DNA of 6,358 nt from an uncultured Bacteroidales bacterium. Its GTDB lineage: Bacteria > Bacteroidota > Bacteroidia > Bacteroidales > Muribaculaceae. A program made the position numbers and the translations under genes. This document shows, piece after piece, positions 1-6,003 of this stretch. The first letter of the stretch is position 1. Each line of letters begins with the position of its first letter. A model generated the notes under the pieces. The model was given only the letters and a program-made list of their open reading frames with translations, did no database searches and was not told the DNA's origin. Location of the stretch: the NCBI GenBank assembly GCA_947175585.1, contig CAMWNL010000110.1:1-6358 (forward strand), given 5' to 3'.

Positions 1-35
1 TATTGGCTGACTCCGTTGAGCAATCCTTTGCCCAC

Positions 36-187
36 GTCGGACACTATCTGTGCTCATAGGAGGCAGACTTTCATTTTCACTTAAGTATGCCAGAAGTTGA
101 ATGATTGCATCATCGTCTTCGTTCTTTTCTAGGTCCCTAAATAAGGAAAGAATACATATTGGATGGCAAATTTCAGGCTATAGTTCG
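36..187 (+). pseudogene. Decayed copy of the small lipoprotein gene (fragment)
   Basis: This stretch looks like a broken paralog of the middle of the lipoprotein gene at 2259-2690. Two exact matches are seen: CCAGAAGTTGAAT at 90-102 and 2400-2412 (encoding PEVE), and GGATGGCAAATTTCAGGCT at 161-179 and 2444-2462 (encoding DGKFQA). Two weaker matches keep the same order: GTCGGACA at 36 and 2334, and GAGGCAG at 60 and 2367. All four lie in the same reading frame as the intact gene, and the length differences between them (-9, -3 and +27 bases) are multiples of three. The frame is broken by stops at 57-59 (TAG), 102-104 (TGA) and 138-140 (TAA), so no protein of this type can be made. The outer limits are approximate. 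The minus strand is open from 177 to the left edge, which is an alternative reading of the same bases. The 19-bp match is firm; the extent of homology around it is inference. Confidence 0.42.
161..179 (+). repeat. 19-bp direct repeat, copy 1 (copy 2 at 2444-2462)
   Basis: GGATGGCAAATTTCAGGCT occurs exactly twice in direct orientation, here and inside the lipoprotein gene at 2444-2462, about 2.28 kb apart. The pair brackets the whole regulator gene. It is probably the best-preserved part of a decayed paralog, but direct repeats of this length could also serve homologous recombination that would delete the regulator. Confidence 0.85.
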
Positions 188-211
188 TAACACTGAATTA
201 AATAATGTATT

Positions 212-263
212 TTATTATATCGTAAGACAAATCTCTATAAAATTTGTCTTAATAATATAATAA
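212..263. repeat. Long imperfect palindrome upstream of the regulator gene
   Basis: Two nested perfect arms are seen. TTATTATAT (212-220) pairs with ATATAATAA (255-263), and TAAGACAAAT (223-232) pairs with ATTTGTCTTA (242-251). They are separated by a small 2/3-base internal loop, with a 9-base apical loop at 233-241, giving 19 paired positions. The right arm contains TATTAAGAC on the minus strand (254-246), the same 9-mer found twice in front of the lipoprotein/barrel operon. It may be an operator for the regulator or a transcribed stem-loop. No perfect TAnnTTTG box is visible between here and the gene. Confidence 0.6.
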
Positions 264-331
264 CCATTTAACTTAAAGCACATATAAACATCAATTAACA
301 TAATGAAGCACACTATTTATTTGTTTAAAGA

Positions 332-369
332 TACCAACAAGCATCATCCCACGAGGATGCTTGTTGATA
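332..369 (+). terminator. Strong hairpin in the leader of the regulator gene (terminator or attenuator-like)
   Basis: CAACAAGCATC (335-345) and GATGCTTGTTG (356-366) form a perfect 11-bp stem. After one mismatch the stem gains two more pairs around a CCAC loop, and TA/TA pairs add to its base. The right arm is followed by an AT-rich stretch (ACTAATTTTATAT) rather than a clean T run. The hairpin lies between two possible starts of the regulator (303 and 396), which argues that 303-395 is leader rather than coding. It could end transcription arriving from the left or act as a leader structure. Confidence 0.45.
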
Positions 370-395
370 CTAATTTTATATCCAATAAACAGTCA

Positions 396-2102
396 ATGAG
401 CTTTATCCATAAGCAAATAAATAGGTTTAAAATTAAGGGTATTAGCTTTACCTTTCTATTGTTCTCTTTGTTTACTGTGGTTTTTATTTCGTGTTCTCTC
501 ACTGCCTCACATTACCAAAAGACTCTTAAAGAAGTTGAAAAAGTGATGCAATCTAATGTCGACAGTGCGATGGAAATGTTGGATGCCATCGCCCCATCAG
601 ACCTAAAAGTCGATTCAATGCGAGCCATGTATCATTACCTACACGCTTTAGGACACATACGTCAGAATCGCTCAATGATTGGTGACTCGCTCATTGCTTT
701 CGCTCATGAGTATTATCGGAGAAAAGATATTGTAAGAGACATACGAAGCGGTACAGCTTATGCATGGTATAAGTTTTGGGCAGGAGATACTCCCGGAGCT
801 CTCGCTATGCTTGACTCTATCGTAAGTCTATCCAATGTGCCCGATTCCTTAATCACACCAACTCTACGCATCCGCGTACTGCTTGGGGCATCAGAATATC
901 AGGGTAATATACTGATACCGTTTGCGCAGAGACTGAAGTCGATTGAAACAGATACTATCCGTCAAATAGAGGCAAAATATATGCTTCTGAGTGCATATGA
1001 ATGTGCTGAAAAACTTGACTCGGCATTGTTGCTCTCAGAAGAACTGATTGAATATGCCCGTTCACACAAGTGGGGAGACAAACAATTTATGTTTGAATTG
1101 GAGCGAGCTCAGATTTTAGGAGAGATGGGACGCACTGCTGAGAGCGATGAAGTTGTGGAGGGTATTTTCCGAAAATCTTCGCGGGATAATGGCGCTGCCG
1201 ACTACCTTCACATGCAGCTTGCTATGAATGCACTTAACTCCGGAAATTTAAGCCTCGCCGGAAAAGAACTTGCTATTGCAGACAGTTTCGCCGTTAAATT
1301 CCGAAAAGAAGATGACATTTACTATCGAAGTTACAGCAATCTTTTGCGCACTATGATCGACTTTAAGCAGAATGGCAAGATGAAGCTCGTGCATGTCAAT
1401 GGTTTGAATAATCGTCAGCAGGAGCGTTACAACCGGGCTAAAGCTTCACAGTGGGAGAGTGAGCGCAGTGCTTTGCAACAACAGGGACGGGCGCTGGCGC
1501 TCAAAGCAGAGAGTCAGCACAAGACGGTCGTTATTCTCGTCATTGCCATTTTTGCTTTTCTTATACTGGTAGGTGCTGCGTGGATCATAACGTACCGCAG
1601 ACAGCGTGAACGTGAAAATGAGGAACGTGCCGAGGCATTGGAGAAGATGGTGGATGAACTAAAGTCTACCCCGATTCCGGTGCAAACAGAAGTCCATTCG
1701 CCTGAGGCTTTGCGACGGGCCATGCTTCAGCAACTTGGCATTATCAAGATGGTAGCTGAGACTCCGACAGAGCAAAACCGTGAGATGCTGCGCAAAATCT
1801 CATCTATTGAAAGTGATACGGATGGTGAACTCGTCAATTGGAATAGTGTGTTTGAACTTATCAATACACTCTATTCAGGATTCTATGATAACCTCCATAC
1901 CGCTTATGGCAATGCTCTAACACCAAAGGAGGAGCAGATAATAGTGCTGATGGTTGCCGGCTTTTCAACTAAGGAAATCAGTGTAATAACTGCGCAGACA
2001 ACATCAACAATTTATGTGCGTAAATCATCTATCCGTAAGAAACTTGGTGTCCCTGAAAAGGAGGATATTGTAACATTTTTACGAGAGAAGGTCCACAATT
2101 AA
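396..2102 (+). CDS. Membrane-bound TPR-like transcriptional regulator with LuxR-type HTH
   Basis: The protein (568 residues from this start) has the layout of Bacteroidetes one-component membrane regulators. A hydrophobic N-terminal segment ends in a lipobox-like F-I-S-C with Cys at residue 33. About 340 mostly helical residues with TPR-like spacing follow, probably periplasmic. One transmembrane helix lies at about 378-398, then a charged coiled coil at about 401-425. A LuxR/GerE-type helix-turn-helix fills 507-568, opening with LTPKEEQ, with the recognition helix around TTSTIYVRKSSIRKKLG. It most likely senses an envelope signal and binds DNA in the cytoplasm; signal and targets are not visible. 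An in-frame ATG at 303 would add 31 residues. I prefer 396 because it puts the signal segment near the N-terminus, and because 303-395 contains a strong hairpin and a start resembling that of the barrel gene. The likely target is the downstream operon (inference). The domain call is firm, the start less so. Confidence 0.9.
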   Translation: MSFIHKQINRFKIKGISFTFLLFSLFTVVFISCSLTASHYQKTLKEVEKVMQSNVDSAMEMLDAIAPSDLKVDSMRAMYHYLHALGHIRQNRSMIGDSLIAFAHEYYRRKDIVRDIRSGTAYAWYKFWAGDTPGALAMLDSIVSLSNVPDSLITPTLRIRVLLGASEYQGNILIPFAQRLKSIETDTIRQIEAKYMLLSAYECAEKLDSALLLSEELIEYARSHKWGDKQFMFELERAQILGEMGRTAESDEVVEGIFRKSSRDNGAADYLHMQLAMNALNSGNLSLAGKELAIADSFAVKFRKEDDIYYRSYSNLLRTMIDFKQNGKMKLVHVNGLNNRQQERYNRAKASQWESERSALQQQGRALALKAESQHKTVVILVIAIFAFLILVGAAWIITYRRQRERENEERAEALEKMVDELKSTPIPVQTEVHSPEALRRAMLQQLGIIKMVAETPTEQNREMLRKISSIESDTDGELVNWNSVFELINTLYSGFYDNLHTAYGNALTPKEEQIIVLMVAGFSTKEISVITAQTTSTIYVRKSSIRKKLGVPEKEDIVTFLREKVHN

Positions 2103-2218
2103 GACCGATTAAGCCCCGACAACCGGATATTAAGACTTTTAAGAAATATAACCGCTGATTTTCAGTTGGTTGCATTTTTAGTATTAAGACTTTTATATTT
2201 GGCATTAAGATGCTTTTA
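2099..2218 (+). promoter_or_regulatory. Cluster of TTAAGAC direct repeats ahead of the lipoprotein/barrel operon
   Basis: TTAAGAC occurs at 2099-2105, 2130-2136 and 2184-2190, and a variant TTAAGA-TG-CTTTTA occurs at 2205-2218. Two copies share a 14-bp exact core, TATTAAGACTTTTA (2128-2141 and 2182-2195). The start-to-start distances of 31, 54 and 21 bases are close to whole helical turns, as expected of sites on one face of the DNA. They lie just upstream of and partly within the promoter region, so they are candidate sites for an activator, most simply the regulator encoded immediately upstream. Binding is inference. Confidence 0.45.
2150..2179 (+). terminator. Possible intrinsic terminator after the regulator gene
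   Basis: AACC and GGTT (2150-2153, 2168-2171) enclose CTGA and TCAG (2155-2158, 2162-2165) with a TTT loop, followed two bases later by ATTTTTA. The stem is short and interrupted, but it lies about 50 bases after the regulator stop codon and is followed by a T run. Confidence 0.4.
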
Positions 2219-2230
2219 GATATAATTTTG
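2198..2230 (+). promoter_or_regulatory. Bacteroidetes-type promoter for the lipoprotein/barrel operon
   Basis: TAATTTTG at 2223-2230 matches the Bacteroidetes -7 box TAnnTTTG exactly. TTTG at 2198-2201 lies 21 bases upstream, where a -33 box is expected. Transcription would start near 2235-2238 and leave a short A-rich leader to the ATG at 2259. A second exact TAnnTTTG, TATATTTG at 2194-2201, could be an alternative start point but lacks a clear -33 partner. Confidence 0.6.
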
Positions 2231-2258
2231 CATCAGGAAATTAAAAAAACTTATGCAT

Positions 2259-2690
2259 ATGAAAAAGAAAATCGTAATGCTCGCCATTGCTATAATAATG
2301 GCACAAGCCACACTAATATCGTGTGGTTGGAATGTCGGACAAGGCGACAAGCGCAACCGCAATATCGAGGCAGCTACCCTCAATTATCTTGACTCAATCC
2401 CAGAAGTTGAATATATAGGGTTGGCAGATACGCATGATCTTGAGGATGGCAAATTTCAGGCTGTGGTAATCTTTAATGTAACAGACTCCGCTGGAAACAA
2501 AACGGAGTGTAATGCACGTGTGACAACCAACGGCGATGGTTCGGAAATCCTTTCATGGAAAGACCTCGACAGTAGTGTACTCAGCGATACCAAACAGAAA
2601 ATCACCGACAAGATGGAAGAAAAAGGCATAAACTTTGTTGACGGTAGCCTTATCGACGCTCTTATCGAAATCAAAAAACAGACACGATGA
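2259..2690 (+). CDS. Small lipoprotein of unknown function, operon partner of the outer-membrane barrel
   Basis: The 143-residue product begins with three lysines and a hydrophobic stretch, and ends its signal with the lipobox L-I-S-C (Cys at residue 22), so it should be lipidated and anchored in the envelope. The mature part is about 120 residues. A helical start leads to a region predicted to form strands (around PEVEYIGLAD, DGKFQAVVIFNVTD and the C-N-A-R-V segment) and then two charged helices at the C-terminus. I do not recognise the family. The start at 2259 gives a standard MKKK signal peptide; an ATG at 2253 would add only Met-His. The stop codon overlaps the next gene's start as ATGA (2687-2690), which suggests translational coupling. 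Sharing an operon with a receptor-like barrel suggests a surface or periplasmic partner of it (inference). A decayed paralog of this gene lies at the left edge. Confidence 0.88.
   Translation: MKKKIVMLAIAIIMAQATLISCGWNVGQGDKRNRNIEAATLNYLDSIPEVEYIGLADTHDLEDGKFQAVVIFNVTDSAGNKTECNARVTTNGDGSEILSWKDLDSSVLSDTKQKITDKMEEKGINFVDGSLIDALIEIKKQTR
2444..2462 (+). repeat. 19-bp direct repeat, copy 2 (copy 1 at 161-179)
   Basis: The exact second copy of GGATGGCAAATTTCAGGCT lies inside the intact lipoprotein gene, where it encodes DGKFQA in frame. Confidence 0.85.
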
Positions 2691-4996
2691 AACATACTAT
2701 TTCATTACTGATTGCAATCTTTGCAGTCTTCTCGGCTTTTAGCCGCGACATAAAAGGCCGTATCCTTGACGAAAACAACGCTCCACTTGAATATGTAAAT
2801 GTTGTACTCTACTGCGACTCAACATTCATAGCCGGAGGTATATCCAATGCAGAAGGATTCTTCTCAATACCTACGGATACAGACTGCGAGCTGAAGGCTA
2901 AGGTGTCATTCGTGGGTTATGAGACCTTTACAACAACTGTACCTCAATCCGGTGATATGGGTGTCCTTACACTTCGTCCTTCCGCAGTGAAACTTGGAGA
3001 GGTCGTAGTTAAAGCAACACGCCCTACCACCACAATGAAAGGTAATGCATTGGTGACTAATGTCGAGGGAAGTTCCTTAGCAATCGCTGGTACTGCCAAC
3101 GATGTTCTTGTGCGGGTTCCTATGGTTATAGACAACGACGGCACTCTTGAAGTGTTTGGTAAAGGTGCTCCCACAATCTACATCAATGGTCGTAAAGTCA
3201 ATGATCCTCAGGAACTCTCTCAACTCAATTCCCGTGACATCAAAAATGTAGAAGTCATAACTAATCCCGGCGCTACATATGCAGCGGATGTGAAGTCAGT
3301 AATACGCATCCGCACGAAACCACCCAAAGGAGATGGCTTTAGCGGGACTCTGCGTACTGATAACGGATTTCAGTATTACTTCCGCACAGGAAACTCCGTT
3401 GACCTCAAATACCGCACAGGTGGACTTGAAATCTTCGCCAACTACGGCTGGTGGAGAGGAAACACCCGCTTTGACCGTCTTAATGATATGAATACTACAA
3501 TATCCAAAGGTATGTATCGTCAGTATGTAAGCACAATAGGTAAAGAATCGTATAATGACATGACCGGTAAACTGGGTTTTTCATATATGATCAACGACCG
3601 CCACAGTATAGGTGCCTACTATCAGAACAGTTGGAACCGACACCATACCGACGGTGCAATCCCAAGCGAGATCTGGCAGGATGGCGCGTTACTCGATACC
3701 TATAATTCAGAGGTACACAATCAGTCTACGGCTGTACCACGCCACTATGCCAATATCTACTACAATGGAATCGTCGGCAAGCTCAACATTGATTTTAACG
3801 CAGACTATATATGGTACAAGAGCCGTGAGGTGACGTTCAATAATGAAATCAGCGAAATGGGCGATGACCGCGAGGTAAACACAACATCAACTAACCGCAA
3901 CCGAATGTTTGCCGAAAAACTGGTGATGACTCATCCCTTATGGAAAGGTCAGATTCAAGTCGGTCAAGAATATACCAATAGCCGGACAACAAATCTTTTC
4001 TCAGCCAATATCCCTGAAACTCCTGATGCCGATAATCGTGTGGACGAGAGCAATATCGCAGTGTTTGCAGAATTAGGACAACGATTCGGACGCTTTATGA
4101 TGGGCGTAGGTCTGCGTTATGAGCATGTTAAGTTCAACTACTATGAGATGGGACTGCTTCAAGACGGACAGAGCAAAGCCTACAATAATCTTTTCCCCTC
4201 ACTCAATGTCGCCACGCAAGTCGGCAAAGTCAGGATGGGGCTTAACTATACCGGCAAGACAGTTCGGCCCGGATATAGTCAGCTTGACGGTGCGGTAAGT
4301 TACATCAACCGTCTTACATACGAGACAGGCAATCCCTATCTGAAACCGACGAAGTTGCAGACTGTAGAATATATGGCCCAGTGGCGCCGATTCTTCGCTC
4401 AATTCTCTTACACCTACTTCAAGGACGGGGTCTATCATATCACCGAACCTTACGGCCCGGATGACGAGGCTACTATAATCCGCACAGCCAATCTTGACCA
4501 TCGTCACTATATGCAGGCTTTTGTGGGTGGTAATTTCCAAGTGGGAGTATGGCAACCTAAAGTGAATGTCGGGATGATGAAGCAATGGCTTAGTCTTCCT
4601 GTAAATGGCGAGACGATGAAGATGAACACTCCGATCTTCATGTTCCAATGGCAGAACGCAGTTCATCTTCCTTTTGATATTTGGCTTAATGTTGATGCAC
4701 AACTGATGACTCGCGGCTGGGACAACAACACACGTCTGACAAATACACCGTGGTATGTCAACGCCAAGATTTACAAGGGATTTTTCAAGGATTCCTTCAG
4801 TGTAACTGTCGAGGCTAAGGATTTGTTCGACTCTGCCCGAAATAATTTCTATCTATGTAGCGATGCTGTTCAGATACTGCAAAAAAACCTCTCACCCGGT
4901 CGTTCGGTAATGCTTACACTTCAGTACCGTTTCAATACTACACGCGACCGATATCGTGGTACAGGTGCAGGAAATACTGAAAAATCACGATTCTAA
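2687..4996 (+). CDS. TonB-receptor-like outer-membrane beta-barrel protein with carboxypeptidase-regulatory-like domain
   Basis: The 769-residue protein has a signal peptide (about 1-19, cleavage after S-A-F-S). Next comes a carboxypeptidase-regulatory-like beta-sandwich domain (about 21-100, with IKGRILDENNAPLEYVNV near its start and VSFVGYE at 73-79). A TonB-receptor plug-like domain (about 105-212) follows, with EVVVKA, INGRKVND at 166-173 and NVEVITNPGA at 187-196. The rest is a long barrel of alternating aromatic strands (about 217-750) of the outer membrane protein beta-barrel family. The C-terminal tail, with G-T-G-A-G-N and a final phenylalanine, fits that family, so the gene looks full length. 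No SusD-type partner is present; its only operon partner is the small lipoprotein, whose stop it overlaps by four bases. It probably sits in the outer membrane and takes up or binds a ligand that cannot be told from the sequence. No separate TonB box was recognised, so energy coupling is uncertain. Confidence 0.95.
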   Translation: MKHTISLLIAIFAVFSAFSRDIKGRILDENNAPLEYVNVVLYCDSTFIAGGISNAEGFFSIPTDTDCELKAKVSFVGYETFTTTVPQSGDMGVLTLRPSAVKLGEVVVKATRPTTTMKGNALVTNVEGSSLAIAGTANDVLVRVPMVIDNDGTLEVFGKGAPTIYINGRKVNDPQELSQLNSRDIKNVEVITNPGATYAADVKSVIRIRTKPPKGDGFSGTLRTDNGFQYYFRTGNSVDLKYRTGGLEIFANYGWWRGNTRFDRLNDMNTTISKGMYRQYVSTIGKESYNDMTGKLGFSYMINDRHSIGAYYQNSWNRHHTDGAIPSEIWQDGALLDTYNSEVHNQSTAVPRHYANIYYNGIVGKLNIDFNADYIWYKSREVTFNNEISEMGDDREVNTTSTNRNRMFAEKLVMTHPLWKGQIQVGQEYTNSRTTNLFSANIPETPDADNRVDESNIAVFAELGQRFGRFMMGVGLRYEHVKFNYYEMGLLQDGQSKAYNNLFPSLNVATQVGKVRMGLNYTGKTVRPGYSQLDGAVSYINRLTYETGNPYLKPTKLQTVEYMAQWRRFFAQFSYTYFKDGVYHITEPYGPDDEATIIRTANLDHRHYMQAFVGGNFQVGVWQPKVNVGMMKQWLSLPVNGETMKMNTPIFMFQWQNAVHLPFDIWLNVDAQLMTRGWDNNTRLTNTPWYVNAKIYKGFFKDSFSVTVEAKDLFDSARNNFYLCSDAVQILQKNLSPGRSVMLTLQYRFNTTRDRYRGTGAGNTEKSRF

Positions 4997-5041
4997 TATC
5001 ACATAGAAGATTTCAGAAACATACATAATTCATGCAAGAAT

Positions 5042-5073
5042 AGAGACGCCTGACATAGATGCCAGGCGTTTCT
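5042..5073 (+). terminator. Hairpin terminator after the barrel gene
   Basis: AGAGACGCCTG (5042-5052) pairs with CAGGCGTTTCT (5063-5073) over 11 positions, including one G-T pair, around a 10-base loop. It starts 46 bases after the barrel stop codon. There is no long T run behind it, which is common for terminators in this phylum. Confidence 0.7.
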
Positions 5074-5204
5074 GTACATATTGCCTTAGAAAAGAGATCC
5101 TGGACATCAACGAGTCTATAGTGAATTTTGGGTCAACAATGAGCGTGACGAAGATATATGTCTTGTACCAATAGAAAAAATTCTTCAAGCTTCTCATTAA
5201 CTCC

Positions 5205-5257
5205 TGATTAGTAAGAGTTTTCTCAATAGTGTAAAGTACTATTGAAGAATCTAATCA
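5205..5257. repeat. Imperfect palindrome
   Basis: TGATTAG (5205-5211) pairs with CTAATCA (5251-5257). Inside it, TTCT and CAATAGT (5220-5230) pair with ACTATTG and AGAA (5238-5249), with a one-base bulge and a 7-base loop. The left side carries an 8-base unpaired stretch, so the whole is an interrupted stem. It could be a terminator for the possible remnant ending at 5200, or an operator. Confidence 0.45.
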
Positions 5258-5301
5258 AGTACAATCGTTTCAAGAAATTACTACACCACAGAATCCTTAC
5301 A

Positions 5302-5328
5302 TCATATACTTTAGATGAAAGTATATGA
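5302..5328. repeat. Perfect 11-bp inverted repeat
   Basis: TCATATACTTT (5302-5312) and AAAGTATATGA (5318-5328) are perfectly complementary around a 5-base loop. No T run follows on either strand, so a protein-binding site or structural hairpin is as likely as a terminator. Confidence 0.55.
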
Positions 5329-5456
5329 AATAAAATATAATCATTCTCGTATACTATTTTATTAGATCCTATTTGACTTATAGCTTTCCAGAACATTACT
5401 AATCGCAACGATCATTAGGTACGTATAACAACCAACGATCAAATTCTAAACTATTC

Positions 5457-5900
5457 TCACAGACTAATATAAACTAAATCAATAACATAACGGTTAGTCA
5501 ACGATTTTAACATTGCTTCGATTAACAATCGACCTTGATTCTGAGTATAAGAATCCCGTTCATATAAGTTTACAAGAATTCTGGCATCCATAAGATAGGC
5601 AGAAGACTTTGCAACAGCCTTTATATCAACAAGAGAAACACCGTCATACATACAATCAGGATAATTCCCTACAAGAGTATCAGGAAACACACTGTTAACA
5701 ACGTGTTTATTATGGTCTGACCCTTCAATCTCATAGTGGAAATTCCCCGATAAAACATATCCAAAAGTCGTTGATCTCTCACCGTGACGACAAAGATACT
5801 CACCTTCATTGAAAGCGACAAGAGTTCCATACCGTTGAATCAGGTCATGCCAAAACTGAAGATCAATATCTTCCATATATGTGTTCAAGATTCTTTCCAT
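5457..5900 (-). CDS. Crp/Fnr-like cNMP-binding-fold protein lacking its DNA-binding domain
   Basis: The 147-residue product resembles the N-terminal sensor half of Bacteroidetes Crp/Fnr regulators. An entry helix region (about 9-24) leads into the jelly-roll, with GEYLCRHGE at 33-41, GYVLSGNF at 47-54 and a later strand region around VSLVDIKAVAKSSAYLMD. The start of the long dimerisation helix follows (about 115-140). Crp/Fnr proteins are usually about 190-230 residues and end in a winged helix-turn-helix. Here the frame stops within the linker helix, and no HTH-like sequence was recognised in any minus-strand frame of 5201-5456. The gene is therefore probably 3'-truncated, though a stand-alone sensor domain cannot be excluded. 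The classical cAMP-contacting Arg-Ser pair is not evident, as in many members of this subgroup. ATG at 5900 opens the frame, but the promoter lies so close that Met9 (codon at 5876-5874) may be the true start. Confidence 0.75.
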   Translation of the reverse strand: MERILNTYMEDIDLQFWHDLIQRYGTLVAFNEGEYLCRHGERSTTFGYVLSGNFHYEIEGSDHNKHVVNSVFPDTLVGNYPDCMYDGVSLVDIKAVAKSSAYLMDARILVNLYERDSYTQNQGRLLIEAMLKSLTNRYVIDLVYISL

Positions 5901-5904
5901 AGTG

Positions 5905-5935
5905 CAAAGTTACTAAAAATTTCTGATATACGAAA
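5905..5935 (-). promoter_or_regulatory. Bacteroidetes-type promoter of the Crp/Fnr-like gene
   Basis: On the minus strand TAACTTTG (5912 to 5905) matches TAnnTTTG exactly. TTTC (5935 to 5932) stands 19 bases upstream as a near -33 TTTG box. Transcription should begin within a few bases of 5900, so the ATG at 5900 would be leaderless, while Met9 at 5876 would have a leader of about 20 bases. Confidence 0.65.
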
Positions 5936-6003
5936 GATGTATAACTCTGACTATGAGATATGTTTTTAAGTATTAGCAAAAATTGAGTGTTGACACGATA
6001 AAA

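Larger units (their letters stand above)
5074..5456. other. AT-rich gene-free stretch with palindromes and a possible gene remnant
   Basis: I find no convincing intact gene here. On the plus strand an open frame at 5090-5200 without a start codon reads KRDPGHQRVYSEFWVNNERD and continues to end in VPIEKILQASH. Its charged, protein-like composition suggests the C-terminal remnant of a lost gene, but I cannot name the family, and the opposite strand is also open there. Two palindromes follow (5205-5257 and 5302-5328), then a weaker AT-rich pair, AATAAAATA/TATTTTATT, at 5329-5337 and 5355-5363. CAACGATC is directly repeated at 5406 and 5433. The low GC compared with the flanking genes fits a decayed or transferred junction. 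Confidence 0.5.

Noticed and set aside
1..177. Minus-strand open frame of 59 codons running off the left edge, containing DDDAIIQLLAYLSENESLPP
   Set aside because: It looks moderately protein-like but has no ATG before its last third, matches no family I recognise, and overlaps the stretch that aligns in frame with the lipoprotein gene on the other strand. It remains a real alternative if a database match is found.
1514..1723. Minus-strand open frame inside the regulator gene
   Set aside because: It is antisense to the transmembrane and coiled-coil coding part, has no promoter and is low in protein-like features; a shadow of the real frame.
2210..2392. Plus-strand 60-codon frame overlapping the lipoprotein start
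   Set aside because: It spans the promoter and signal-peptide region in another frame; the lipobox frame is clearly the real one.
4199..4702. Minus-strand open frame of 167 codons inside the barrel gene
   Set aside because: It lies fully antisense to well-conserved barrel strands and shows no recognisable domain.
5302..5363. Closely spaced inverted repeats considered as a CRISPR or invertible-promoter unit
   Set aside because: There is no regular repeat-spacer pattern, the inverted arms do not flank a promoter, and no recombinase gene is present in the window.
5223..5408. Minus-strand 61-codon frame below the Crp/Fnr-like gene
   Set aside because: I checked it as a possible lost HTH domain. 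It has no HTH-like pattern, crosses two palindromes and has an AT-driven composition.
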